Shown here in pieces: positions 35,333 through 43,140 of a stretch of DNA of 64,000 nucleotides. A program made the translations under genes and the position numbers. Source of the stretch: Jeotgalibacillus haloalkalitolerans (lineage in GTDB: Bacteria; Bacillota; Bacilli; Bacillales; Jeotgalibacillaceae); contig NZ_JAXQNN010000001.1 of the NCBI RefSeq assembly GCF_034427455.1, positions 372,001 through 436,000 on the forward strand, written 5' to 3'. A model generated the notes under the pieces. The model searched no databases. It was not told the origin of the DNA and saw nothing but the letters and a program-made list of their open reading frames with translations. Numbering within the stretch: position 1 is the first letter of the stretch; every line of letters begins with the position of its first letter.

Positions 35333-35416
35333 GTTCGGAGAAAAGTCGGCGGGGTCCTTAGAAAAGAAGGATATGTTCGCAGAAAAAAGGGGGGGGTTCG
35401 TAGAATTGTGTCATTT
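35333..35416 (+). repeat. Exact 21-bp phased array, core GTTCGNAGAAAA (array C-2)
   Basis: Four units start at 35333, 35354, 35375 and 35396, all spaced exactly 21. Cores are GTTCGGAGAAAA, GTCCTTAGAAAA, GTTCGCAGAAAA and GTTCGTAGAATT. Same core and strand as 20253-20378, 15 kb away. Confidence 0.8.
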
Positions 35417-35424
35417 GCACTACA

Positions 35425-35468
35425 CCAAAAAATACCCTTAGGAAACTGTCTTGAAAGTTTCCCAAAGG
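35425..35468 (-). terminator. Terminator downstream of the beta-propeller gene
   Basis: Plus-strand CCTTAGGAAACT (35436-35447) pairs with AGTTTCCCAAAGG (35456-35468). The minus strand continues into TATTTTTTGG. It lies about 80 bases after the stop codon. Confidence 0.65.
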
Positions 35469-35547
35469 CATAAAACGGTTGTCAATTTGGATGATACGAT
35501 GTTCGATCGCGGCTATACACTGACTGATAAAATAGATCCATTTACCG

Positions 35548-37665
35548 TCAAGGCAGCGGGTGATGGTCAATTCCATTATATTTCACAAGGTAAAGGTGAT
35601 CATCCACATAAATCATCCGCTGAACCATACTTTCATATTCCTCGTACAGCTGGTTTGGATCTTTTTCATCCATGTATTCTGCAGCAAGTTCAATGCCGTC
35701 AGTAGTGATGCTGTATATATGCGCACCCTGACCTTCAAATTCAAGGTTCATGTCATCTTTGCCTTCATACAGCATAATCGGAAAGCCGTACAGACCGCGT
35801 TCCTCATGCCTGAATAACGCTTTATGATCGTACTGGATCGGAGAGTGTGTGCCCCGCCCGCCGATCACTTCCACGTCTTTTTCAACCGGGTTATTAAAAT
35901 CTGTGATATCAAACAGGGAGATTTTCATGCCTTCCTGTCTGACAATCGGTGCTTCACCCGGCTTTGTTTCTTCAAGTGAGGTTTCAACGCCGAAACCGAT
36001 CAGATGATTGTCATCGAGAGGGTGAAGATACGTGCTGAATCCAGGAATTTTCAACTCGCCAAGTACTTCAGGCGCTGTTGGGTCTGATGTATCAATCACG
36101 TACAATGGGTCAGTCTCCCTGAATGTGACGATATACGCCTTATCCCCCATAAATCTCGCTGAATAGATGCGTTCGCCAGGTGCAAGGTCTTCAACCGAAC
36201 CGCTTATAGCCATCTGCTCATCTAAAATGTAGAGGTTGTTCACAGAAGGCTGATCCTCTGACCACATAGATCCTTTTGTTGTCGCAGCGCGGAAATAGCC
36301 GTTGTGCTCATCCATTGAAAATTGATTTAAGATACGTCCGGGTACTTTCCCCTGTGCAGCAAACTGAACGTTCAGCCTATCAATAGAAAATTTATAAATC
36401 TCAGTTTCATCCCCCGGTCCGCCGCCTGCAGGCATAATATCCATCATTGGGAAGAACGTATGCTGCATTGAAGCAATATACAGATTTTCTTTTGACATGT
36501 AGATTTGACCACTGCTGCCGAGATAAGAATGAACAGTTGCTTCTGTATCAGGCTCATTGATCGGCACTGCTGAAATCGTGGCATATTCAGCACTGTCTGA
36601 TTCAGGAATCTTCTGAATCTGATCAACCGGCTGTGTGAAGAATTCATCTGATACTGCAGTATCTTTTATGAAAGGCTGCAGCCTGACTTCTGCATCTTCA
36701 TTTTCCTGCATAATCCAGACATCAGGGTGATGATTCGTGACAAGGTAAAGAACGTCCTCCACCATCCTTGAGCTTGCAAGGTAGCCTTCCGCTGAAAATT
36801 CCCGCGTTAAAGCAGGAGAAGCAGGATCAGTTACATCGTAAATTTTAGCAGTTGTCGTACTGACCTCCTGACCGGGTTTGCTGTGCCAGAAGTCCCCGAC
36901 TGCAATTAGCGTATCACCACTTAGATAAAGGGATGAACCGTAAAAGTTCCCCTGTCCGAGCGTAATCGTATGAACCGTTTCAGTAGAGCCATCCTCTAAA
37001 ATCTGTTCAATTCTAACCTTTTCATTTTGATAAAGAATATAAATATAGTCTCCGTCTGTCTGGACAATATCCGCTTCCTCCACGCCATCAACCTGATTAT
37101 TTGTAGTAGAGAAATCGCCGCCTGCACCATCTGATGAAGCGGTGTCAGCAGATTCCATACTGCCTTCTGATGCAGACTCTTCAACCATAATATCCCCGCC
37201 AACTGCCCGACTATTTTCCATCAGCGCAGCAAAATGATCTCTCAGTTCCTGTTCGTCTGTAAACGAAGGGAGATCTGTTACAATTTTAAACTCAATGGCC
37301 TGCCCGTTTTTCAGCTTCAAACCAAGAGAGGATTTAATTTCCTCTGATAAATGCAGTGTGTAAAAGGCACCATTTTCATATCCGCCGTCCGGAGGCGCTA
37401 CTGACAGTGTATGACCTTCATTCATCAGCTCAACTGTAACGGCAGTCTGATTTCCATTCTGATCTTCAACATATACAGTTTCTTCATTTACCGTATCCTC
37501 ACGCATCTCTTCCGTGAAATTCATCCGCCACGTATGGTCGCTGAATACAGATCTGACTTCAGCGCCAGTTGCTGTATTCGTCACTTCAGGCTTCTGAAGC
37601 AGATAAAATGTGAGTCCGCCTCCTGCAACCAGAATCAGCAGGGCAGTAATCAACCACTTCTTCAT
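35548..37665 (-). CDS. Exported beta-propeller domain protein (PF09826-type)
   Basis: A 705-residue exported protein. Residues 5-22 form a signal peptide or membrane anchor (WLITALLILVAGGGLTFYLL). An Ig-like SbsA/Big_5-type domain covers about 35-120 (FSDHTWRMNFTEEM...). A linker of small and acidic residues follows, then the C-terminal beta-propeller (FSTTNNQVDGVEEADIVQTDGDYIY is its start, in pieces). The DGVEEADI-TDGDYIY block is characteristic. ATG 37665 with GGGGGACCATC upstream. Cell-surface role unknown. Confidence 0.85.
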   Translation of the reverse strand: MKKWLITALLILVAGGGLTFYLLQKPEVTNTATGAEVRSVFSDHTWRMNFTEEMREDTVNEETVYVEDQNGNQTAVTVELMNEGHTLSVAPPDGGYENGAFYTLHLSEEIKSSLGLKLKNGQAIEFKIVTDLPSFTDEQELRDHFAALMENSRAVGGDIMVEESASEGSMESADTASSDGAGGDFSTTNNQVDGVEEADIVQTDGDYIYILYQNEKVRIEQILEDGSTETVHTITLGQGNFYGSSLYLSGDTLIAVGDFWHSKPGQEVSTTTAKIYDVTDPASPALTREFSAEGYLASSRMVEDVLYLVTNHHPDVWIMQENEDAEVRLQPFIKDTAVSDEFFTQPVDQIQKIPESDSAEYATISAVPINEPDTEATVHSYLGSSGQIYMSKENLYIASMQHTFFPMMDIMPAGGGPGDETEIYKFSIDRLNVQFAAQGKVPGRILNQFSMDEHNGYFRAATTKGSMWSEDQPSVNNLYILDEQMAISGSVEDLAPGERIYSARFMGDKAYIVTFRETDPLYVIDTSDPTAPEVLGELKIPGFSTYLHPLDDNHLIGFGVETSLEETKPGEAPIVRQEGMKISLFDITDFNNPVEKDVEVIGGRGTHSPIQYDHKALFRHEERGLYGFPIMLYEGKDDMNLEFEGQGAHIYSITTDGIELAAEYMDEKDPNQLYEEYESMVQRMIYVDDHLYLVKYNGIDHHPLP

Positions 37666-37860
37666 GATGATGGTCCCCCAATCAATTTTGTATTCGCAGT
37701 CTATCATTTTAAATGTTCATCCCGTTGCCTTCATTTTCCTTATTACTAATAAGACGTACATATTTCAATTAAGTTACAAAAATAATCTGAAAATAGAAAA
37801 GCTCAGACTTGAGGTGAAAGTGTTTTCATAATACCCTTATGTAAAAGAGGAGGGTTTCAC

Positions 37861-38610
37861 ATGGTAAAAGTAGCGATACAGCTTTGGTCTGTCAAAGAAG
37901 CAATGGAAGAAAATCCTGAACAAACAATCCGTGAGCTGAGCGGGGCAGGTTATGATGGTGTGCAGCTGGCCGGTGACTACGGTAAATCAGGTGCAGAATG
38001 GAAAAAGATTTTAACAGACAACCATTTAGAGGCGGCAGGCATTCATATGCCGGTAACCGCACTGGAAAATCAATCTGAACTCGATCACTGGATCAGCTTC
38101 AGCAAAGAGATTGGCAACAATAAGCTGATTATTCCTTTCGTGGATGAAGAGTGGCGGACGCTTGAAGGTTATAAAAAACTGGTTCATCTAATGAATGCGG
38201 CAGCTCCAAAGTTAAATGAAGCAGGAATCAGGCTTGGCTATCACCATCACGATTTTGAGTTTCAAACAGTGGAAACAAGTATGACCGGCTGGGATGTCAT
38301 TGAAGAAACAGCGGATCGGGATCATATTCATTTTGAAATCGATGTCTACTGGACAGAATATGCAGGAATCCATACATATAATCTGCTTGACCGTTTGAAA
38401 GATCATATTTTCTCTATTCATTTAAAAGATATGGTCGAAGAAAACGGTCATAAGAGAACCGCTGCGATTGGCAAAGGAAGCCTTGATCTGAAAGGTTTCG
38501 CTGATCGCGTCCAAACTGACTGGCTGGTTGTTGAGCAGGAGCACTTTGACGGCAATCCGCTTGAAGAAGTAAAGCCGAGTGCGCAGGTTGTAAAAGAATG
38601 GTATAAATAA
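37861..38610 (+). CDS. Sugar phosphate isomerase/epimerase-like TIM barrel
   Basis: A 249-residue protein of the xylose-isomerase-like TIM-barrel (AP-endonuclease 2) family. Conserved parts include VAIQLWSVKEAM, GIHMPVTAL, LGYHHHDFEF (metal-binding His/Glu), FEIDVYWTEYAG and IHLKDM, then WLVVEQE. AGGAGGGTTTCAC precedes ATG 37861. It stands alone with its own terminator; the substrate is unknown but related proteins act on inositols or keto sugars. Confidence 0.85.
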   Translation: MVKVAIQLWSVKEAMEENPEQTIRELSGAGYDGVQLAGDYGKSGAEWKKILTDNHLEAAGIHMPVTALENQSELDHWISFSKEIGNNKLIIPFVDEEWRTLEGYKKLVHLMNAAAPKLNEAGIRLGYHHHDFEFQTVETSMTGWDVIEETADRDHIHFEIDVYWTEYAGIHTYNLLDRLKDHIFSIHLKDMVEENGHKRTAAIGKGSLDLKGFADRVQTDWLVVEQEHFDGNPLEEVKPSAQVVKEWYK

Positions 38611-38622
38611 GAGGTTTTGCGG

Positions 38623-38651
38623 AAACCCGGGGTGCTGCTCCGGGTTTTTTG
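38623..38651 (+). terminator. Terminator of the TIM-barrel isomerase gene
   Basis: AACCCGG (38624-38630) pairs with CCGGGTT (38640-38646), followed by TTTTT. Confidence 0.8.
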
Positions 38652-38679
38652 TATGGCTATAAGGCAGGTCAAATTTCAC

Positions 38680-38796
38680 TATTTCCGGAACCAGGCGAAT
38701 AATCTCCTGAACATCATATTTAATTTCATGAACCACCCTCGTAATCTCATGAACTACCAAATTAATCTTCTGAACACCACAGATAATCTCCTGAAC
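38680..38796 (-). repeat. Exact 21-bp phased array, core GTTCAGGAGATT on the minus strand (array D-1)
   Basis: On the plus strand, units start at 38680, 38701, 38722, 38743, 38764 and 38785, all exactly 21 apart: TATTTCCGGAAC, AATCTCCTGAAC (twice), AATTTCATGAAC, AATCTCATGAAC and AATCTTCTGAAC. The remaining 9 bases differ each time. The reverse complement GTTCAGGAGATT is the core of the array at 44851-44968. Confidence 0.87.
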
Positions 38797-38930
38797 CACA
38801 TTCACCTCTATCAACCCCCAACCGTAAAATCCAAATAATTATCCATCCCCAAGCATAATTACCCGCTCATATGAACAAAAATATTTAAAAATTTTCAAAA
38901 TCCTAAAAAATTTTTTCATCTCTCAACCAA

Positions 38931-38955
38931 AACTATTTACCTAACCGAAATAGTT
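38931..38955. promoter_or_regulatory. Inverted repeat upstream of dppA
   Basis: AACTATTT (38931-38938) and AAATAGTT (38948-38955) are perfect inverted arms with a 9-base spacer, about 75 bases before the dppA -35. AATTTTCAAAATCCT at 38890-38904 weakly recalls the CodY box (four mismatches). Either could be an operator; neither is certain. Confidence 0.35.
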
Positions 38956-39031
38956 GATTTATCAGCGTTCAGGGACGATTGTAATACCACTTGAACCCTG
39001 ATCTGACAAGCTTGAACAGGGCTTCCTCCAT

Positions 39032-39060
39032 TTGATGGATTTGCCTTCCTTTGGTATAGT
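39032..39060 (+). promoter_or_regulatory. Probable dpp operon promoter
   Basis: TTGATG (39032-39037), 17-bp spacer, TATAGT (39055-39060), about 40 bases before the dppA start. Confidence 0.6.
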
Positions 39061-39101
39061 TGTTTGAAAATTGTGATTGTAGAAAAAAGGGGAATTTGTC
39101 G

Positions 39102-39923
39102 ATGAAGGTTTACTTGTCAGTGGACATGGAAGGGATCACAGGACTTCCGGATTATACATATGTCAGTTCAAATGAAAAAAATTATGAGCGTGGCCGTCTG
39201 ATCATGACGCAGGAAGCGAATGCCGTGATTGAAGCAGCTTTTGAAGCAGGCGCAACAGAAGTGCTGGTGAACGATTCGCATTCGAAGATGAATAATATTG
39301 TGATTGAGGAGCTGCATCCGGATGCACTGCTGATCACGGGGGATGTGAAGCCATTTTCGATGGTTCAGGGGCTTGATTCAACGTTTGATGCGGCAATCTT
39401 CCTCGGCTACCATGCCCGTGCAGGTCAAAAAGGTGTGATGTCACACGCCATGACGTGGGGCGTACGCAATATGTGGGTTGATGATGAAATCGTTGGTGAG
39501 CTCGGACTGAATGCAATGGTTGCAGGTTACTTCGGGGTTCCGGTTGTCATGGTTGGCGGCGATGATTGTGCAGCTGCTGAAGCAAAATCACTGATCAGTG
39601 GCGTGAAGACCGCAGCAGTAAAAGAAACGATTTCAAGATCTGCGGTGAAAAGTCTGACTCCTGTTAAAGCACAGGCGCTTTTAAAAGAAACGGCGGCAGA
39701 CGCTTTAAAAGAGATGCAGGCTGAGCCTTTAATCGCATCAGATGCACCTGTTTTTAAAATCGAATTCACTAATTACGGTATGGCGGAGTGGGCGAATCTG
39801 ATGCCCGGGACAGAGATAGAGCCGGACACCTGTATCGTCACATTCAGAGCTAAAAACATCTTAGAAGCATATCAGGCAATGTTAGTGATGACAGAGCTTG
39901 CTATGCGTACATCATTTTGTTAG
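39102..39923 (+). CDS. dppA: D-aminopeptidase DppA (M55)
   Basis: Zinc D-aminopeptidase, 273 residues, a decameric cytosolic enzyme that releases D-Ala from peptides. VYLSVDMEGITGL carries the first metal ligands (DMEG), with NDSHSKM, FLGYHARAG and GELGLNAMVAGYFGVPV following, then GDDCAAAEA. ATG 39102 has AAAAGGGGA upstream; the earlier ATG at 39060 overlaps the promoter -10. First gene of a dpp operon in the B. subtilis order. Confidence 0.92.
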   Translation: MKVYLSVDMEGITGLPDYTYVSSNEKNYERGRLIMTQEANAVIEAAFEAGATEVLVNDSHSKMNNIVIEELHPDALLITGDVKPFSMVQGLDSTFDAAIFLGYHARAGQKGVMSHAMTWGVRNMWVDDEIVGELGLNAMVAGYFGVPVVMVGGDDCAAAEAKSLISGVKTAAVKETISRSAVKSLTPVKAQALLKETAADALKEMQAEPLIASDAPVFKIEFTNYGMAEWANLMPGTEIEPDTCIVTFRAKNILEAYQAMLVMTELAMRTSFC

Positions 39924-39935
39924 GGGGAGCAGCAG

Positions 39936-40868
39936 GTGGCAGGATACATAGCAAAACGTTTTATGATGATGGTTGTAACCATCCTTGTCATTGCGACACT
40001 TACATTCGTATTAATGAATGCGATTCCAGGTTCTCCGTTTAACGAGGACCGGGGCACGAGTGAAGCAGTACAGGCAAATATGAATGCACACTTCGGGCTC
40101 GATCAGCCGCTGTATGTGCAGTACGGCATGTACTTAAAGAGTATTGCCACATTTGATTTCGGACCGTCGATTAAGAATCCGAATCAGACAGTCAATGATT
40201 TACTTGGGAGAGGATTTCCGATTTCAGCAGAGCTCGGGATCATTACGATTTTACTGGCGCTGATCTCAGGCGTTGTGCTTGGCGTGCTGGCAGCGCTCAG
40301 ACATAACGGCGTGATTGATTACCTGGCGATGACGCTTGCGGTACTTGGAATTTCGATTCCAAACTTTGTACTGGCGACGCTTGTCATTCAGCAGTTTGCG
40401 GTTAATTGGGGCGTACTTCCGGCAGCGACATGGTCAAGCCCGGCGCATATGGTACTTCCGGTTATTGCGCTTGCCACAGGGCCAATGGCGATTATCGCCC
40501 GCCTGACACGCTCAAGCATGCTTGAAGTGCTGACGCAGGATTACATAAAAATGGCGCGTGCAAAAGGCCTGACTCCTTTTAAAATCGTCGTCAAACACGC
40601 TTTGAAAAATGCGATGCTTCCAGTCGTCACGATTCTTGGTACGTTGGTAGCCGGCATCTTAACAGGAACGTTCGTCATTGAAAAAATCTTTGCGATTCCC
40701 GGAATGGGTAAATATTTCGTCGACAGTATTAATGACCGTGACTATCCGGTCATTATGGGAACGACCGTGTTTTACAGTTCCATTCTTGTCATCATGCTCT
40801 TCCTTGTGGATGTGGCATACACATTGCTTGATCCGAGGATTAAGCTTGTGAAGAAAGGAGGAGAGTAA
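39936..40868 (+). CDS. dppB: Dipeptide ABC transporter permease DppB
   Basis: A 310-residue inner-membrane permease, six helices. N-terminal YIAKRFMMMVVTILVIATL, then the EAA loop region DYIKMARAKGLTPFKIVVKHALKNA and FVIEKIFAIPGMGKYFVDSI are typical of DppB/OppB. Starts with GTG 39936 after AGGGGGAG. One base separates it from dppC. Confidence 0.92.
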   Translation: MAGYIAKRFMMMVVTILVIATLTFVLMNAIPGSPFNEDRGTSEAVQANMNAHFGLDQPLYVQYGMYLKSIATFDFGPSIKNPNQTVNDLLGRGFPISAELGIITILLALISGVVLGVLAALRHNGVIDYLAMTLAVLGISIPNFVLATLVIQQFAVNWGVLPAATWSSPAHMVLPVIALATGPMAIIARLTRSSMLEVLTQDYIKMARAKGLTPFKIVVKHALKNAMLPVVTILGTLVAGILTGTFVIEKIFAIPGMGKYFVDSINDRDYPVIMGTTVFYSSILVIMLFLVDVAYTLLDPRIKLVKKGGE

Positions 40869-40869
40869 G

Positions 40870-41823
40870 ATGAGAAAAACGGTAGAAAATCCTCCTTCAC
40901 ATCATGAACAGATTCCGGAGGACTGGTTCCGCCCGGTCGGACAGGATCGTGAAAAAGCAGAAGAGGTTGTAAGACCATCTCTTTCCTACTGGCGCGATGC
41001 TTGGAGAAGATTACTGAAAAACAAACTGGCAATGGCGGGACTATTATTTCTGATCGGCCTCGCTTTTATGGCGATATTCGGTCCAATGCTGACGCCGCAC
41101 TCGCCAACGACTCAGAACCTGCCGAATCAGAACCTCGCACCAAACAGCACACACTGGTTTGGAACGGATAATCTGGGACGCGACGTATTTGCACGGACCT
41201 GGTACGGGGCACGGATCAGTTTATTTGTTGGTCTGATGGCTGCGCTGATTGATTTTACGATTGGTATTATCTATGGCGGAATCGCCGGCTATAAAGGCGG
41301 CAGAACCGATTCAGCGATGATGCGTGTCATTGAAATTTTATACGGACTGCCATACTTACTCGTTGTGATTCTGCTATTAGTTGTGATGGGCCCAAGCCTT
41401 GTAACGATCATTGTGGCACTGACGGTTACCGGCTGGATCGGGATGGCCAGGATCGTCCGCGGTCAGGTCATGCAGATCAAAAACTATGAATTCGTAACAG
41501 CTTCCCAGTCATTCGGAGCAAAAACATCACGGATCATCCGTAAAAACCTGCTGCCGAATACAATGGGACCAATCATTGTTCAAATGACGCTGACAGTACC
41601 GACTGCCATTTTCGCCGAAGCCTTCCTAAGCTTCCTCGGACTCGGTATTCAGGCACCGCACGCGAGCTGGGGCGTCATGGCCAACGACGCACTTGGGGTC
41701 ATCATCTCAGGACACTGGTGGAGACTATTCTTCCCGGCATTCTTCATCTCACTCACCATGTTCGCATTTAACGTACTCGGTGACGGCCTGCAGGATGCAT
41801 TAGATCCGAAACTTAGAAAATAG
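40870..41823 (+). CDS. dppC: Dipeptide ABC transporter permease DppC
   Basis: A 317-residue permease with an N-terminal cytoplasmic extension of about 45 residues before helix 1. HWFGTDNLGRDVFART and the EAA segment FVTASQSFGAKTSRIIRKNLLPN, then FLSFLGLGIQAPHASWG, are DppC/OppC signatures. AGGAGGAGAGTAAG precedes ATG 40870. A GC-rich repeat (R6) follows before dppD, an insertion inside the operon. Confidence 0.92.
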   Translation: MRKTVENPPSHHEQIPEDWFRPVGQDREKAEEVVRPSLSYWRDAWRRLLKNKLAMAGLLFLIGLAFMAIFGPMLTPHSPTTQNLPNQNLAPNSTHWFGTDNLGRDVFARTWYGARISLFVGLMAALIDFTIGIIYGGIAGYKGGRTDSAMMRVIEILYGLPYLLVVILLLVVMGPSLVTIIVALTVTGWIGMARIVRGQVMQIKNYEFVTASQSFGAKTSRIIRKNLLPNTMGPIIVQMTLTVPTAIFAEAFLSFLGLGIQAPHASWGVMANDALGVIISGHWWRLFFPAFFISLTMFAFNVLGDGLQDALDPKLRK

Positions 41824-41856
41824 TAGCTATTATAAAGTTATTATAATCCTTGCACA

Positions 41857-41983
41857 GCTGATGACCGGAGCGGAAGGGGGCGACTCCAGCGGCAGGAAGG
41901 GACAGGTGAGTCAAAGCATGGCGCAGCCTGCTGGCTCACCGCCCGGCCGCGGAAAGCGTCCCCCTGAAGCGCAGGTCATCAGC
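41857..41983 (+). repeat. GC-rich hairpin repeat, type II, copy R6
   Basis: Ends GCTGATGACC (41857-41866) and GGTCATCAGC (41974-41983) pair perfectly. The interior has GGGGGCGACTCCAGCGGCAG, GACAGGTGAGTC, GCCTGCTGGCTCACCGCCC and GGAAAGCGTCCCCC. Inverse orientation of R2. It lies between dppC and dppD. Confidence 0.82.
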
Positions 41984-42027
41984 CAAACTTAACAAAGCTA
42001 AACTTATTTGGCAGGAGTGAAAAACAG

Positions 42028-43056
42028 ATGACTGTAGCAGACAGAAAACACCGTACAGTCGATGGGACTGCGGCAGGAGAGCCTGTCCTTGAAGTGCGTG
42101 ACCTTGAAGTAACGTTTAAAACGTATGGGGGAACCGTGCAGGCTGTGCGTGGTGTGAACTTTAACGTATATAAAGGCGAAACCCTTGCCATTGTAGGTGA
42201 ATCCGGCTCGGGTAAAAGTGTGACGTCAAGCGCGATTATGGGGCTGATCCCGTCACCACCAGGCGAAATTACACGCGGCAACGTTCAATTTAAAGGGAAA
42301 GACCTGACGAAGCTGTCCAAAAAAGACATGCGGGAGATCCGCGGGGTTGATATCTCAATGATCTTCCAGGATCCGATGACGGCGCTGAACCCTACATTAA
42401 AAATAGGGGACCAGCTGACAGAAGGGATCCGCCAACACCAGAAGCTTTCAAAAGCACAGGCGAATGAAAAAGCGCTTGAGATGATGAAGCTTGTCGGGAT
42501 TCCAAATCCTGAAGAGCGGCTGAAGCAATATCCTCACCAGTTCAGCGGCGGGATGAGACAGCGGATTGTCATCGCCATTGCACTGATGTGTGAGCCGGAG
42601 CTGCTGATTGCGGATGAACCGACGACGGCACTGGATGTAACGATTCAGGCCCAGATTCTTGAACTATTTGAAGAGATTCAGAAGAAAACCGGCGTTTCCA
42701 TTATTTTGATCACGCATGACCTTGGCGTTGTGGCAAAAATCGCCCATCGGATTGCAGTCATGTATGCCGGAAAAATTGTAGAAATCGGTACAAAGCGCGA
42801 GGTCTTTTATCAGCCCGAGCACCCTTATACGCAGGGACTGTTGAATTCAGTTCCACGACTTGATTTAAAAGGAAAGCCGCTTGAGCCAATCGAAGGCACA
42901 CCGCCGGATTTATTTTCACCGCCGGCAGGCTGTCCATTTGCAGCCAGATGTCCGCACGCCATGCTTGTGTGTGAAAAAGTGGTGCCGCAGACAGAGCATC
43001 TGTCAGAGACGCATCAGGCGGACTGCTGGCTTTTAGATGAAAGAGCACAAAGGTAA
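42028..43056 (+). CDS. dppD: Dipeptide ABC transporter ATPase DppD
   Basis: A 342-residue ATPase. Walker A is VGESGSGKSVTSSA (about residue 55), signature FSGGMRQRIVIAIAL, Walker B LLIADEPTTALD, H-loop LITHD. The C-terminal oligopeptide-type extension holds the four-cysteine-like iron-sulfur/zinc pattern (CPFAARCPHAMLVCEK and CWLL). AGGAGTGAAAAACAG precedes ATG 42028. Works with the second ATPase encoded at 48009. Confidence 0.92.
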   Translation: MTVADRKHRTVDGTAAGEPVLEVRDLEVTFKTYGGTVQAVRGVNFNVYKGETLAIVGESGSGKSVTSSAIMGLIPSPPGEITRGNVQFKGKDLTKLSKKDMREIRGVDISMIFQDPMTALNPTLKIGDQLTEGIRQHQKLSKAQANEKALEMMKLVGIPNPEERLKQYPHQFSGGMRQRIVIAIALMCEPELLIADEPTTALDVTIQAQILELFEEIQKKTGVSIILITHDLGVVAKIAHRIAVMYAGKIVEIGTKREVFYQPEHPYTQGLLNSVPRLDLKGKPLEPIEGTPPDLFSPPAGCPFAARCPHAMLVCEKVVPQTEHLSETHQADCWLLDERAQR

Positions 43057-43064
43057 CAACTGGT

Positions 43065-43103
43065 CTGGAAAAGACGTTTCCGGTTCACCCGGACGGTTTC
43101 CAG
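43065..43103 (+). promoter_or_regulatory. Intercistronic stem-loop between dppD and dppE
   Basis: CTGGAAA (43065-43071) pairs with TTTCCAG (43097-43103) and an inner TCCGG/CCGGA stem extends it. No T run. Such stems before a binding-protein gene often stabilise its mRNA. Confidence 0.5.
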
Positions 43104-43140
43104 GCCGGCAAAAATAAAACACCACAGGGGGAATTACAGC

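Noticed and set aside
38422-38814. Minus-strand open frame with VQEI/VHEI repeats across array D-1
   Set aside because: It runs antisense into the TIM-barrel isomerase gene and only reflects the 21-bp array; no start signal.
38890-38904. CodY box upstream of dppA
   Set aside because: AATTTTCAAAATCCT has four mismatches to the consensus; too weak in AT-rich DNA to call on its own, so only mentioned.
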